Assembly: GCA_022562495.1 (NCBI GenBank)
Contig: JADFPE010000017.1
Coordinates: 1 to 33,197, forward strand
DNA: 33,197 nt
Reading direction: 5' to 3'
From: Acidobacteriota bacterium
GTDB lineage: Bacteria > Acidobacteriota > Vicinamibacteria > Vicinamibacterales > UBA8438
Shown piece by piece: positions 1 through 10,400 of the stretch; position 1 is the first letter of the stretch, and each line of letters begins with the position of its first letter. The translations under genes were made by a program, and so were the position numbers. Below the pieces are notes generated by a model that was not told where the DNA came from, searched no databases, and worked only from the letters and a program-made list of their open reading frames with translations.

Positions 1-491
1 CCACCGAGCCAGTAGGGCACGAGCCCCCCGCTGATCGCGTTCAGCGCCGTCCCGCCCCCCATCACCGCGATGATGATGTAGGGCACCAGCAAGATCGCGA
101 GCAGGGCGAAGATCGCCGTGCCGATGTGCCCGCACTCCCACCGGTCGCGGAACATCTGCACCGGGGTCATGAACCCGTACAGCTTCCCCAGCGCCCACAA
201 CCGCGGACCCACCAGGAACAGGCTGACCGGAATGATCAGCGCCGACGCCGAGGCCATCAGCCCGAAGGTGACGATGCCGTTCGAGAACGCGTGACCCGCC
301 GACCCGAGGATGGTGAACGCCGTCATGTTGGTGCCAAACAGCGACAACAGGAACACCGTCGGCCCGAGCGATCGGCCGGCGAGAAAATAGTCCTCGGCAC
401 CGCCGCCGGCGCCGGACGCGCGGCGGAAGGCGAAGATGCCGATGTAGAGGACGACACCGAGATAGGCGAAGACGACGAGCGTGGGGATCAC
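1..491 (-). CDS. Sodium:solute symporter family protein (N-terminal part)
   Basis: This is the first 163 residues of a secondary transporter that couples uptake of a small solute to sodium; the rest lies beyond the window edge. The translation opens with a transmembrane segment ([17 protein letters not shown]). It then carries the family hallmark [12 protein letters not shown], further hydrophobic helices around [17 protein letters not shown], and [19 protein letters not shown] near the edge. I chose a GTG start because GGAGGA lies six bases upstream and because the start overlaps the stop of the DUF3311 gene (GTGA). That overlap implies translational coupling with the small membrane partner. 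The family (SSS) is clear. The substrate cannot be told from this part; pantothenate-, proline- and sugar-type symporters share this N-terminus. Confidence 0.85.
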   Translation of the reverse strand, partial: MIPTLVVFAYLGVVLYIGIFAFRRASGAGGGAEDYFLAGRSLGPTVFLLSLFGTNMTAFTILGSAGHAFSNGIVTFGLMASASALIIPVSLFLVGPRLWALGKLYGFMTPVQMFRDRWECGHIGTAIFALLAILLVPYIIIAVMGGGTALNAISGGLVPYWLG

Positions 492-733
492 GAGCGCTCC
501 TCCGACGAGCGCGTCCGATCCGCGACCGTCCGCTCCAGCTCGACCGGCCAGGCGTAACGCACCAGCACCCACATGAGCCCGGTGATCGCCAGACACAGCA
601 CGACGTGGTAGACGAGCCCGATCGGCAGGAAGCCGAACACGAGCGGACGCGCCAGGTCGCGGAACCAGAAGTCCTGATGCGCGCCGTACAGCGCCAGCAC
701 CGCCAGCACGAGGAAGATCGATCGGCGGCTCAC
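488..733 (-). CDS. DUF3311-type small membrane protein, symporter partner
   Basis: This predicted inner-membrane protein of about 81 residues has two hydrophobic segments: [18 protein letters not shown] near the N-terminus and [20 protein letters not shown] in the middle. A charged tail rich in Arg, Glu and Ser follows. Small two-helix proteins of the DUF3311 type typically sit directly upstream of SSS symporters, and this gene does too. Its TGA overlaps the GTG of the symporter by four bases, so the two are very likely co-translated. The start is uncertain. GTG at 733 has GGGAG seven bases upstream; another in-frame GTG at 739 would add two residues. Its molecular role is not established; a stabilising or assembly role for the symporter is an inference. 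Confidence 0.75.
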   Translation of the reverse strand: MSRRSIFLVLAVLALYGAHQDFWFRDLARPLVFGFLPIGLVYHVVLCLAITGLMWVLVRYAWPVELERTVADRTRSSEERS

Positions 734-790
734 TGTCACGCTCCCATCGGTTTCACGACGCCCGATCCGAGAAGTGCCCTCACCGCGACC

Positions 791-808
791 CTCTCCCAGA
801 GGGGAGAG
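791..808. repeat. Short hairpin repeat downstream of the PQQ-propeller gene
   Basis: CTCTCCC and GGGAGAG form a perfect 7-bp stem around an AGAG loop. On the minus strand it is followed by a GGTGAGGGC motif. Hairpin-plus-GTGAGGGC units are, from memory, common intergenic repeats in many bacteria. A related unit lies at 5129-5172. There is no T-run, so intrinsic termination of the propeller gene is possible but not shown. Confidence 0.45.
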
Positions 809-837
809 AGACACACTGGAGTGCGTTCCACAGCAAC

Positions 838-2178
838 CTAGCTGCCTGAGCTGGTCCGTTCCCCGATCGCGTAGAGATAGGTCGTCGTGCGCAGGAAGAT
901 CTGCCCGTCGGAGACCGCGATCGAGCTGAGCACGTAGTCGTCCAGGTCGTTCTCGGCGAGCAGCTCGAACTCCGGCCCCGCCGTGAAGACACTGGTCAGC
1001 CCACTCTCGTTGGTGACGTAGATCTTGCCATCGGCGAGTACGGGTGACGCGCTGTAGGTGCCACGTCGCAACCGTTGAGGGCCGTAGATCTCCTCTCCGG
1101 TCTGGGCGTCCAGCACCCACACGATGCCCCGGTCGTTGACCACGTAGAAATACGTGCCGTCGGTCACCGGAGTCGGCACGTCCGGCCCGTTCTCGGTTGT
1201 CCACACCAAGTGTGACGTGGTCACGTCGCCGCGACCACCGGCCCTGAGCGCCAGCAACGGCCGGACCCGAGTAGGTGCATAGATCATCTCTCCGTGCACG
1301 ATTGGCGACGCGATGATCCGATACGCCCCGTTGTTCTGCGGGTTCAACCCATTGGCGCGCCACAGCTCCTGCCCGGTCTCCGTATCGTGCCCGGTGACCA
1401 CGTCGCCGCCGCTGATGACGATCTCTCGGGTCGAGCCATACTCGAGCAGCGCCGGGGTCGTGTAGGAGTCTGGAGATTCACGCCGGGCGTCGGTCAAGCG
1501 CTCGACGCGCCAGACGGTCTCCCCGGTGTGCCGGTCGATCCGCAGCACATAGGAGGGGTCGTCGGTCCGCATGCCATGAATGACCTGCACGAACAACGCG
1601 TCGTCGACCAGCAGCGGCGAGGAGGCGTAGCCCCAGTTCAGCCCGAACTGGCCATAAGCGGTCTGGATGTTGCGGCGCCACAGCTCGGTGCCGTCCACAT
1701 CGAACGCCGTCAACACCCCGGTCCCGGTCATCACGTAGACCTGCTCGCCGTTGGTCACCGGCGAGGGTGACGACATGTTCTGCTTCCGCTCTCGGTGGTC
1801 GCCGCCGCTCAGATGCCGCGTCCACAGCGTGTCGCCGGTATTGCGGTCCAGACACCTGAGGCTGATGTTCTCGCCGTCGGCGACGTTCAGGAAAATGCGC
1901 TCGCCCCAGATAATCGGCGTCGATCCGCTCCACGCCGGCATCTCCACCTTCCAGGCGATGTTCGTCTCGGTGTCCCACTCGGTCGGCAGGTTCGTCTCGG
2001 TGCTGACGCCGGTGCGAGCCGGGCCCCGCCAGTTCGGCCAGTTCTCACTCGCACCCGCCAGGGTCGGGGCCGCCACGATGCTCGCCAGCACCAGGATGCC
2101 CAGTCTCACGCCGATCCGCCGGCCGCGGGCCGTCCAACCGTAGCTGCAGCCGCGTCGCTGTGGTCGTCTTCCAGTCAC
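838..2178 (-). CDS. Exported PQQ-binding-like beta-propeller repeat protein
   Basis: This is a protein of about 446 residues in the PQQ/BamB-like beta-propeller superfamily, predicted to act outside the cytoplasm. After a basic N-terminus comes a hydrophobic export segment ([18 protein letters not shown]), followed by the [13 protein letters not shown] opening typical of secreted propeller proteins of Acidobacteria and Planctomycetes. Blade-like repeats recur, for example [56 protein letters not shown] and [14 protein letters not shown]. The GTG start has GGAGG seven bases upstream. A longer frame begins at 2217 but lacks such a site. Whether it binds PQQ or is only a scaffold cannot be decided, as I see no dehydrogenase heme domain. 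The stop codon lies inside a CTAG tetranucleotide. Confidence 0.9.
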   Translation of the reverse strand: MTGRRPQRRGCSYGWTARGRRIGVRLGILVLASIVAAPTLAGASENWPNWRGPARTGVSTETNLPTEWDTETNIAWKVEMPAWSGSTPIIWGERIFLNVADGENISLRCLDRNTGDTLWTRHLSGGDHRERKQNMSSPSPVTNGEQVYVMTGTGVLTAFDVDGTELWRRNIQTAYGQFGLNWGYASSPLLVDDALFVQVIHGMRTDDPSYVLRIDRHTGETVWRVERLTDARRESPDSYTTPALLEYGSTREIVISGGDVVTGHDTETGQELWRANGLNPQNNGAYRIIASPIVHGEMIYAPTRVRPLLALRAGGRGDVTTSHLVWTTENGPDVPTPVTDGTYFYVVNDRGIVWVLDAQTGEEIYGPQRLRRGTYSASPVLADGKIYVTNESGLTSVFTAGPEFELLAENDLDDYVLSSIAVSDGQIFLRTTTYLYAIGERTSSGS

Positions 2179-2325
2179 ACTCGATCCTCCGCCGTCGGAA
2201 CGGCCATCGTACATCACCAGAGTGGACGCACCCCGAACAAGGGCCCGGCCCTAGAAACATAGACGACGGTAGGCATGTGACGTTTAGGACCAGAGCCGAC
2301 ACAGGTGGGCCATGCCGGGCAGGCG

Positions 2326-2412
2326 CTAGACATCTCCAAACATCGTGACGTCTGGATCCCAGGTTCCCGTCATGCCGCCGAGATGTCTAGCAGCCCCCGC
2401 GTAGCGGGGCTG
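2326..2412. repeat. Inverted repeat plus GC-rich hairpin in a 279-bp gap
   Basis: CTAGACATCTC (2326-2336) and GAGATGTCTAG (2380-2390) are a perfect 11-bp inverted repeat 43 bases apart. A second hairpin abuts it at 2391-2412: CAGCCCC and GGGGCTG around an eight-base loop containing CGTAG. The same GGGGC/CGTAG hairpin theme recurs near 22200. The block lies between the end of the spermidine-synthase-like gene and the start of the PQQ gene, both on the minus strand, and could act in termination. No T-run follows. I see no gene in 2179-2457. Confidence 0.55.
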
Positions 2413-2457
2413 TGAGAACAGCTCGTCTACCGCGAGCGAGGCTCCGCCTCGCCAGCG

Positions 2458-5064
2458 CTAGACGGGCTCGACGCCCCGCAGCAGCGCCTGCACCAGCGCC
2501 CGCTGAGGGGGGTCTCCCCCGACGGCCAGGGCACGCCGCCAGGCGTCGCGCGCGCGGCGCCGGTCACCGCGACGCTCGGCGATCTGGCCCAGGAGCTTCA
2601 ACCCCTCGAACGACGGCTCGAGCGCGAGCGCCCGTTCGCAGTGGTGCAGGGCCTCATCGTCACGCCCGGCGGTGAAGTAGGAGGCGGCCAGCTCGAACTC
2701 CGCCTCGGCCGGCGACCCGTCGCCGGTCAACAGGTCGAACGGCGCTGGCGGGTGTCGGTCGAGCTCGGCCCGGATGGCGGTGAGCCGATCCTGATAGAGG
2801 GTCCGCGGCGCGGCCAGCTCCAACCGCATGTTGTCGTCGGTGTTCAGCGCGGCACCTGCCGCGAACGCCGCCGTGCCACGTTCGTCGAGCCTCAGCTTCA
2901 CCAGCAGGTCGGCCGGGTACCGCACGAACGCCTCGGCGAGACTCGCCCGCACACCGGGGTCGGCGAACCGCCGGGTCATCTGGTCCAGCGAAAACGTGAT
3001 GGGGCGGTCCGATCCGAGCAGAATCAGGTCGCGGTCGTTGAACGCGACCACGTGCGGAAACACACTCCGGAACGTGGCCATCATCTCGCGGACCGAGTCC
3101 GCCGACATGCCGTACAGGTGAAACCACTGGGCGAACACACCGCCCGGGACCAGCCGCGATGCCGTCAGTTCGAAGAAGTCCCGCGTGAAGAGATTGGCGA
3201 CACCGGTGATCCAGGGGTTCGAGGGTTCGGAGATGATCACGTCGTAGGGCTCGACGTCGCGCCGCAGCTCGGCCCGAGCATCGCCGATGACCAGACGGAG
3301 CCGCGCGTCGTCGAGCGGGCGACCGTTGATCGATTCGAAGTAGCGGGACGCTTCGATGACGGCCGGCTCGATCTCGAACGCGTCGACCTCGCGCACCGGG
3401 TGGGTCAGCACCGCGCCAACGGTCATCCCGCTGCCGAACCCCACCACGGCGACCCGATCGACCCGCTCGGCGGCCATCAACGGCAGGTGCGCCAGCAGGG
3501 TCTGCGTCTCGATGTCACCGGCGCCGTTGGACGCATCGGTCTTGCCGTTGATCTTCAGCAGGACGTAGCGGTCGACCCGGTGGACCGCGACCGACGCGGT
3601 CGGGCCGTCGCGGTAGAACAGCAGCTCATGCGACGCCACCAGGTCGCGGATGCCCCGATCGTCGTTGTCGGTGTAGCCCGGGGCACCGTGATACAGACCA
3701 AAGCTGAGCCCGAGCTGGTGTGCACCACCGTCGAGCGCCAGAACCAGGATGACGGCCGCCACGAGTGCGCCGATGGTCTGGACGTGCGGTCCAGGCAGCC
3801 GGACGGTGGTCACGATCGCCAGTCCGAGCGCGACCAGCACCCCGACTTGCACCGACACGTTCAGCCCGACGCTCGCCAGCAGCAATCCGGACGCCACCAG
3901 CGCGCCGGTGGCCGAGCCGAGCAGGTTGGCGGCGTAGAGCGAGGAGACGACCGGTCGTGCGCCCACGCGGCCCGCCGCACTGACCACCACCGGCAACAGC
4001 GCACCAAGACACAGTGTGGCCGGCAGCATCAGGAGGGCCGCGAGCAGGAACTGCGCGCCGAAGAGCCCGGTGGTCCCACCGTCCACCCACCGATAGAGAT
4101 CGAGAAAGAGGAACGGCAGACGGCCCCCGACATACTGGCTGAGGAACGCCGCCCAGGCCGATCCGGCAAGCAACCACACCGCGCCCAGCATCGTCGCCGG
4201 GCGCCGCCGGACCCGGGCGGCCGCGAGCCAGGACCCGAGCGCGATGCCCACGAGGAAGGTGGACAGCATGATCGACACGCCGTAGACCGACGAGCCGTAC
4301 ACCATCGACAGCGTGCGGCTCCAGGCCATCTCGTAGACCATTGCGGTCGCGCCCGACACAGCCAGAATCAGGTAGAGCAGTCGCGGAACCGGTGCCGCCG
4401 TCACCGGTGGCCCGCCGGCGGCGCCGGCGGGCGCCACACTGGGCCGCTGTGACTCCGCGGGTGCCCACCACGACCGCCCCAGCCAGACGGCACCGCCGAC
4501 GAGCAGGTTGACCAGCGCCGTGATGACCAGCGTCCGCGACAGTCCGGCCAGCGGGAAGAGCAGGAAGACGGTCAGCAATGGGCCTGCGACACCCCCGGCC
4601 GTGTTGACCGCATAGAGCCAGCCGACCGTCGTCGCACGATGCGTCGTGCCCCGGTCGAGCACCCGGACCAGGACCGGCAGCGACGTCCCCATGGCCACGG
4701 TGGCCGGCAGCAACGCCAGCACCCCCAGCGCGAGCTGGAACCCTGGTGGCGCCAGATCGACCAGCCGCAGCACGAACGGTGTCGTCAGCGCGTAGAGACC
4801 GATCCAGGCCTCGAGCCCCGCGTACACCGTGAGTGGCGCCAGGCGCCGGATAGGGGCGCGTCCGGCACACCAGCTGCCGACCGCCATGCCCCCCATGAAG
4901 GCGCCGAGCACGACACCCATGGCCATCGGCGTCGTACCCAGCGACAGCAGCAGCAGACGGGCCCAGACGACCTCGAAGATGAGGGAGGTGGCGCCGGTCA
5001 CGAAAAAGGCGCACAGCAAGGCAGACGTCGCGTGCCGTGTTCTCACATTTGCACTTTTCGACAC
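2458..5064 (-). CDS. Fused MFS-like membrane / spermidine-synthase-like protein with C-terminal TPR
   Basis: This large protein (about 868 residues) has three parts. Residues about 10-440 form a membrane domain of many helices, opening with LLCAFFVTGATSLIFEVVWARLL, the hallmark of fused MFS/spermidine synthases. A Rossmann methyltransferase-like domain follows, with VVGFGSGMTVGAV (SAM or decarboxylated-SAM loop, about 535-550), the acidic DAFEIEPAV strand and ISEPSNPW (about 615), as in SpeE-type enzymes. The last 80 residues look like one or two TPR units (AASYFTAGRDDEALHHCERA). The start is uncertain: GTG at 5064 is used here; TTG at 5094 and GTG at 5046 are alternatives with equally weak ribosome sites. 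Fused proteins of this type are common, but their substrate is unknown. Polyamine synthesis should not be assumed. Confidence 0.85.
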   Translation of the reverse strand: MSKSANVRTRHATSALLCAFFVTGATSLIFEVVWARLLLLSLGTTPMAMGVVLGAFMGGMAVGSWCAGRAPIRRLAPLTVYAGLEAWIGLYALTTPFVLRLVDLAPPGFQLALGVLALLPATVAMGTSLPVLVRVLDRGTTHRATTVGWLYAVNTAGGVAGPLLTVFLLFPLAGLSRTLVITALVNLLVGGAVWLGRSWWAPAESQRPSVAPAGAAGGPPVTAAPVPRLLYLILAVSGATAMVYEMAWSRTLSMVYGSSVYGVSIMLSTFLVGIALGSWLAAARVRRRPATMLGAVWLLAGSAWAAFLSQYVGGRLPFLFLDLYRWVDGGTTGLFGAQFLLAALLMLPATLCLGALLPVVVSAAGRVGARPVVSSLYAANLLGSATGALVASGLLLASVGLNVSVQVGVLVALGLAIVTTVRLPGPHVQTIGALVAAVILVLALDGGAHQLGLSFGLYHGAPGYTDNDDRGIRDLVASHELLFYRDGPTASVAVHRVDRYVLLKINGKTDASNGAGDIETQTLLAHLPLMAAERVDRVAVVGFGSGMTVGAVLTHPVREVDAFEIEPAVIEASRYFESINGRPLDDARLRLVIGDARAELRRDVEPYDVIISEPSNPWITGVANLFTRDFFELTASRLVPGGVFAQWFHLYGMSADSVREMMATFRSVFPHVVAFNDRDLILLGSDRPITFSLDQMTRRFADPGVRASLAEAFVRYPADLLVKLRLDERGTAAFAAGAALNTDDNMRLELAAPRTLYQDRLTAIRAELDRHPPAPFDLLTGDGSPAEAEFELAASYFTAGRDDEALHHCERALALEPSFEGLKLLGQIAERRGDRRRARDAWRRALAVGGDPPQRALVQALLRGVEPV

Positions 5065-5128
5065 AACGTGGCCTGAGCTGTAGTCGTGCGCCAAGAAAAG
5101 CGCTCAGAGTTCTTCATCTCCCTCTGCC

Positions 5129-5172
5129 TGCCCTAAGCGCGTCGTCACAGGGGCAGACGGCTGGGGTGAGGG
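5129..5172. repeat. Hairpin plus GGTGAGGG repeat in the 5065-5194 gap
   Basis: TGCCC (5129-5133) pairs with GGGCA (5051-5055 of the same kilobase, that is 5151-5155), extended by one C-G pair. It is followed by GGGGTGAGGG. It resembles the unit at 791-808 in layout. It lies between the oligopeptidase stop and the membrane spermidine-synthase-like gene and may affect mRNA ends. Confidence 0.3.
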
Positions 5173-5194
5173 CCAGACCCGGTGAAGAGAGGTC

Positions 5195-7276
5195 TTACGC
5201 GAGGCCAGCCTCGGCGAGGAGGAACGCGTACTGCAGAGCGGTTTCGCGGTACTGACGGTAGCGGCCGGAGACGCCGCCGTGTCCGGCGTCCATGCTGGTC
5301 TTGAGCAACAACCGGTTCGTGTCAGTCTTCACCGCCCGGAGCTTCGCGACCCACTTCGCCGGCTCCCAGTACTGCACCTGCGAGTCGTGCAGCCCGGCCA
5401 GCACCAGCAGGCTCGGGTACTCCTTCGCCTCGACGTTGTCGTAGGGCGAATAGGCGAGGATGTCGTCGAAGGCGGCGCGCTCGTGCGGGTTGCCCCACTC
5501 GTCGTATTCGCCGGTCGTCAACGGGATGCTGTCGTCGAGCATCGTCGTCACGACATCGACGAACGGCACGTCCGCCACCGCGCCGGCGAACAGGTCCGGG
5601 CGCATGTTGATGACGGCGCCCACCAGCATCCCACCGGCGCTGCCACCCATGACGAACAGCCGCGCCGGGTTCGTGAACCGCTCGGCGACCAGGTGGTCCG
5701 CGCACGCGATGAAGTCGCTGAAGGTGTTCGGCTTGTTGGCCAGCCGACCGTCGTCATACCACCGGCGTCCGAGCTCCTGGCCTCCGCGCACGTGCGCGAT
5801 GGCAAACACGAACCCGCGGTCGAGCAGACTGAGCCGCGCCGAGTTGAACGTGGCATCTATGCTGATGCCATACGCGCCATACCCATACAGCAGCAGGGGG
5901 GTCGTCCCGTCACGCGCCGTCCCGACCCGGGAGACCAGTGAGATCGGGATCGACTCGCCATCGGGCGACGTCGCCGTCAGCCGCTCGGCCCGATACCGCG
6001 ACGGGTCGAAATCACCGAGCACCTCTTCCCGCTTCCGCAGCGTCCGCGTGCGGGTCACCATGTCGTAGTCGTAGGTCGAGACCGGTGTGGTCAGCGACTC
6101 GTAGCCGAACCGCAGCACCTGGGTATCCGCCTCGCGGTTGGTCGACAGATACGCGTCGTAGGTCGGCTCGTCGAATGCGATGTCGTGCGCGCCCTCCCCG
6201 ACCCAGGGGCGCACACGCAGGTGAATCAGCCCGCCGCGCCGCTCCTGGACCACCAGGTAGTCCGTGAACAGCTCGAACCGTCCCAGCAGGACATCCTCCC
6301 GGTGCGGAATCAGCTCGACCCACGCGTCCGGATCCAACTGCCCGTCGGCCGCTTCCATCAGCTTGAAATTCCGGGCGTCGCGGTTGGTGCGGATGTAGAA
6401 CCGGTCGCGGTAGTGGTCGAGGTGATACTCGTGGTCGCGTGCACGCGCCAGAAACACCGTGAACGAGCCGTCCGGCTCGTCGGCGTCCAGATACCGGTAT
6501 TCAGTGGAGACGGTCTGGTAGGACGCGATCAACAGATACCGCTTGGACCGGCTGTTCCCCACCTCGCAGTTGAACGTCTCGTCCAGCTCCTCATAGACCA
6601 GGGTGTCGTCTGTCTGCGAGGCGCCGAGCCGGTGGCGGTAGACCCGGCACCAACGCAGGGTCGCCGGGTCCTGGCGGGTGTAGAAGAGGGTCCGGCTGTC
6701 GTTGGCCCACACCAGGTTGCTCGTCACGCCAGTCAATTCGTCGCCGAGCGTCTTGCCGGTCGTCAGGTCCGTGATGCGGATGGTATGGACACGCCGGCCC
6801 TCGAGGTCGGTGGCGTAGGCGAGCAGACACTGGTCCGGGCTGACCTGGCGGCCCGACACCTGACAGAAGTCGTGGCCTTCGGCCAGCAGGTTGACGTCGA
6901 GCAGCACCTGCTCCGAGGGCCGGGATGAGGGGTGAGGGCTCTCGATCGGTCTGCGGCAGTAGATCGGGTACTCCCGGCCGTCCTCGTATCGGGTGTAGTA
7001 CGTGTAGTCCCCCTCCCGATAGGGCACCGACATGTCGGTCTGCTTGATCCGCCCCTTGATCTCGGCGAACAGCGTCTCTTGCAGCGCCTCGGTGGGCGCC
7101 ATGACCGCACGCGTGTGTTCGTTCTCCGCCTCCAGATAGGCGGTCACCTCCGGATTGTCCCGCTCGCGCAACCAGTAGTAGTCGTCGACGCGGACCACTC
7201 CGTGCGTTTCGATCCGCGTTGGCGCGATCCGGGCGCGGGGCGGCTCCGGTATGGTGCGCGATGTGGGTGGAGTCAC
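5195..7276 (-). CDS. ptrB: Oligopeptidase B-like S9A prolyl oligopeptidase family peptidase
   Basis: This serine peptidase of about 693 residues degrades short peptides; the oligopeptidase B branch cuts after basic residues. The N-terminal half is the seven-bladed propeller that gates the active site (VVRVDDYYWLRERDNPEV opens it). The C-terminal alpha/beta-hydrolase has YGYGAYG (oxyanion region) and GGSAGG with Ser546. The likely catalytic Asp631 is in GLHDSQV and His666 is in DAGHGG, so the triad is complete. No signal peptide is visible, so it is probably cytoplasmic. The start is uncertain: GTG at 7276 gives the family-typical start TPPTSRTIPEPPRA; a TTG at 7333 would add 19 unusual residues. 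It stands alone, separated from its neighbours by repeat-containing gaps. Confidence 0.92.
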   Translation of the reverse strand: MTPPTSRTIPEPPRARIAPTRIETHGVVRVDDYYWLRERDNPEVTAYLEAENEHTRAVMAPTEALQETLFAEIKGRIKQTDMSVPYREGDYTYYTRYEDGREYPIYCRRPIESPHPSSRPSEQVLLDVNLLAEGHDFCQVSGRQVSPDQCLLAYATDLEGRRVHTIRITDLTTGKTLGDELTGVTSNLVWANDSRTLFYTRQDPATLRWCRVYRHRLGASQTDDTLVYEELDETFNCEVGNSRSKRYLLIASYQTVSTEYRYLDADEPDGSFTVFLARARDHEYHLDHYRDRFYIRTNRDARNFKLMEAADGQLDPDAWVELIPHREDVLLGRFELFTDYLVVQERRGGLIHLRVRPWVGEGAHDIAFDEPTYDAYLSTNREADTQVLRFGYESLTTPVSTYDYDMVTRTRTLRKREEVLGDFDPSRYRAERLTATSPDGESIPISLVSRVGTARDGTTPLLLYGYGAYGISIDATFNSARLSLLDRGFVFAIAHVRGGQELGRRWYDDGRLANKPNTFSDFIACADHLVAERFTNPARLFVMGGSAGGMLVGAVINMRPDLFAGAVADVPFVDVVTTMLDDSIPLTTGEYDEWGNPHERAAFDDILAYSPYDNVEAKEYPSLLVLAGLHDSQVQYWEPAKWVAKLRAVKTDTNRLLLKTSMDAGHGGVSGRYRQYRETALQYAFLLAEAGLA

Positions 7277-7369
7277 GGGGTCTTGACCAGCGCTGCGGAC
7301 CGTCACACGAACGCTCGCTCGCGCCGCCTGCAACTCATCCGAATTCCCGCGCCAACGGCTCTGTCTGTC

Positions 7370-7452
7370 CGCCGGAGCCTGTGGCGAACACGGGAAGGGC
7401 CGTGTTGCTGTCAGCGGCCCTGCCTGCCCGCCGTCGCCGTGGCCAAGGCGGC
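7370..7452. repeat. Two copies of a 24-nt dispersed repeat (family III)
   Basis: In the 203-bp gap between the ABC permease and the oligopeptidase lie two same-orientation copies of a repeat of the form CGCCGAAGCCTTGGCGAAGG: 7370-7393 (diverged, one insertion) and 7429-7452 (19 of 24 matches to the copy at 20455-20478 on the other strand). Another copy is at 32987-33010. No gene is seen in this gap. Confidence 0.55.
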
Positions 7453-7479
7453 ACGGGCCTTGCCACAGGGGTTCTGACC

Positions 7480-10400
7480 CTACTCGGAACGCAGTGCCGC
7501 AAGCAGCGGCGACCTGACCGCCACCATGGTGGCCACGAGTGACGAGACCAGACCGGCGACGGCCACCGCCAGCAGCAAACCGCCCAGCGACATGATCGGA
7601 AACTGCCCGCCACGCTCGATCCAGGCCGGCGCAATCGCCACCAGCGCGCTGAGGGTGCCGGCGCCAAGCCCGCCGAACAGCAACAGCCCGTTCTCGACCA
7701 GCACCATCAGCGAGATGTGGCCGGTGTCGTACCCGACCGCGCGGAGCAGCGCCAGCTCCCGCCGACGCTCCAGCACGTTGCGCAGCAGCACCGTCCCCAG
7801 CCCGAGCGTGCCGAGCAGCAGCCCGAGCGCCCCCAGCGTCTGGAACGTCGCCAGATAGGTGTTCTCGACACGATGGAACGCGGCGAGCCGCTCCGGCGCG
7901 GAGGTGACGTCGAAGCCGAAATCGGCCAACCGGTCCTCGAGCGCCGCGGTCACCTCGGCGGCCTGGTCGGCCATGGCATCGACCAGAAAGAACCGGTAGC
8001 CCTCGTGCGCCGGGAACAGCCGGACAAAGTGCTGCTCGCCGATGATCAGCTCGCGCTGGAAGATGCTGTCCGACAGCGCCGCGACGATGCGCAACCGGAC
8101 CGGGTTGTCGCTGTCCCGGTGCAGGATGAAGTCGTCGCCCACCGACAGGTGCAGCGCATAGGCCAGCGACGTGGCGTCGGCTATTGTCGGCACCGCGCCG
8201 TCGTCGAACACCCGGTCGAGAAGCAGCCAGGGGTTCGCCTCCTCGGCCTCGGTGTCCGCCATCGTGCGCCCGAACCTGAAGCGGCCCTCGGCGACGAACG
8301 CGTCGTCGGGCGCCAGCAGCCGCGGGTCCTTGGCCTGATAGAGATTGAGACAGCTCGTGTCCTCACCGGGGCGCACACGGAAGCGGGCGTACGCGGCGTT
8401 GGCGAAGACCTCGTCGTCGAACGCCGATATCCCCAGCTCGGCCCGACCATCCTCGGAGGACAGGTCGAGCACGATCGGGAGCAGCGACTCGGCGAGCAGC
8501 GAGTACCCGCCGGTGCCGGACGAGCGGTCGGCCGTCACGTCGCCACCCGCCTTGTGGAACGCGTCGACCGCGACGATGATGAACGCCGCGAAGGCGATCA
8601 GCGTGATGCAGAGGACGGATCGGCCGGGTCGCGCGGTGGCGTTCCGGAGCCCAACGCGGGAGACAGACCAGGCGGTCGGCGCGGCGACGCCCCGCCGATC
8701 GTGCTGATGGAGCAGGACCCACGCCAGGGTGAGCAACGCCGCCAGCAACAGCAGCCCGGCACCGAAGAACCCGGCGGTGTCGCCGACGAACCCCGCGACG
8801 GTGGCGGCCAACACGATAAGCCCCGCCACGCCGAGCGCGGCCGGCGCACGCCGCGCGAGACCGGCCGCGCGCGACCCCTCCTCGCGGCGACCGGCGGCAT
8901 CGGGCAGCGACCCGCTGATCAGGGCGCGCGGGGTTGCCGCCGCGACCCCACGCAGCGTCCAGGCGATCGATCCCACCGCCGCCAGCATGCCACCCGCCAT
9001 GCCGGCTCCGAGCGCCCCCGGCGACACGTGGAGCGTCAACAGGGTCGTCCCCACCGCGTCGACCCACCAGGTGCGCAGTCCCCACATGATGAGCCCGGCG
9101 TACCCGACCGCGCCCGCCACCCCGAGGAGACTCCCGGCGAACGCCAGCACCGACCCTTCCGTCCAGAACAGCCGGCGGACCCGCGTCTGGTCGAACCCGA
9201 GCGCGCGCAGCGCCCCGATCTCGGTCAGCCGCTGTTCGACACCCAGCCGGAAGAACAGGCTGGCCAGCAGCAACGCCGACACCACGAGGAAGAAACTGAA
9301 GTAGGTGAAATACTCGCCGAAATCGGTCACCCCGGCCGCCGCCTCGAGAGCGAGCCCCCGCGCCGGATAGACGACGAAGCCAGCGGCCAGCGGGTCGAGC
9401 GCGGACCGCAGCGCGGCGCGATAGGCCTCGGCGACCGCCTCGGGTGGCCCCGTCGCCGGCACGACCCGCAACGAGGTGACCTGACCCCACCGCGACCGCC
9501 ACAGATCCTGCCCCGCCGCGAGCGGGAGAAACCCTTTCGCGGCGGTTCGGTACTCGTCCCAGTAGTCCTCGTCCTTCGGGCGGACCAGATCGAGGTCGAT
9601 CGGGAACGGCGGGTCCCAGTCCGACACGTTGGTCGCCTCGGTGATACCGGGATAGTCCGGGGCGAAATCCTGGTCGGCCGCCAGCCCCTCCAGCGGCACG
9701 ACCGCCGCGACCCGGAACTCCGCCTCCGCGGTCCGCAACACGCCCGCGTCCTCCCACAGGTAGTACTGGACCGAGATGACGTCCCCCGGCGCCGCCTGGA
9801 GGTCGTCAGCCGTCCAGTCGTTCAGCACGATGGGCGGCGGGTCGGTCCCGGTGGCGCCCAGGTCGACGTCATCCAGCTCGAACGCCGCAAGGTCGAGGGC
9901 GGTCAGCAATGAGTAAGGGGTGAGCCGGTCGCCGAACCGGATCTCGTTGGCCAGGTAGGTCAGGATCGGCTGGTCCGTCATACCGGCCGCGGCAGCCGCC
10001 GCCCGGGCCGCGGCGACAATGTCGTCCGACAGGAGCCCGGCCGCCGACTCGACCACGAGCTGGCCGCGCCCGTCCAGCACGCGCACCCGCACACCGAGGT
10101 CGTCCAGCCGCGTCTCCCCGCGGAGCGCGGCCTCGATTGCCGCCACCGCAGCCGGCGAATCTACGGCCGCGGCGTCGCCACCGCCGGTGCCAAGCAGGAT
10201 CGTATTGACCTGCCGGTCGAGCCCTAGATCCCGCTGCATCCGGCCGAGGCTGATGAACACGGCACGCGAAAGCCCCTGCTGCGGCCGGAACGAGAACTCG
10301 CCGAGATCGTCCGACGCCAGCACCTGCTGGATACGCAACCGCATCGTCCGCCCGAGATCGTCGCGCCGCCCGTGCAGCGAGCTGAGGGGGATGGCCGACG

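Noticed and set aside
2641-4452. Long open frame on the plus strand
   Set aside because: It is antisense to the fused membrane/spermidine-synthase gene, composed of Arg/His/Gln/Pro/Gly-rich sequence with no domain pattern, as expected for the complement of GC-rich coding DNA.
7717-9912. Open frame of about 730 codons on the plus strand
   Set aside because: Antisense to the ABC permease, which has clear helices and FtsX motifs; the antisense product is low-complexity Arg/Gln/Pro-rich.
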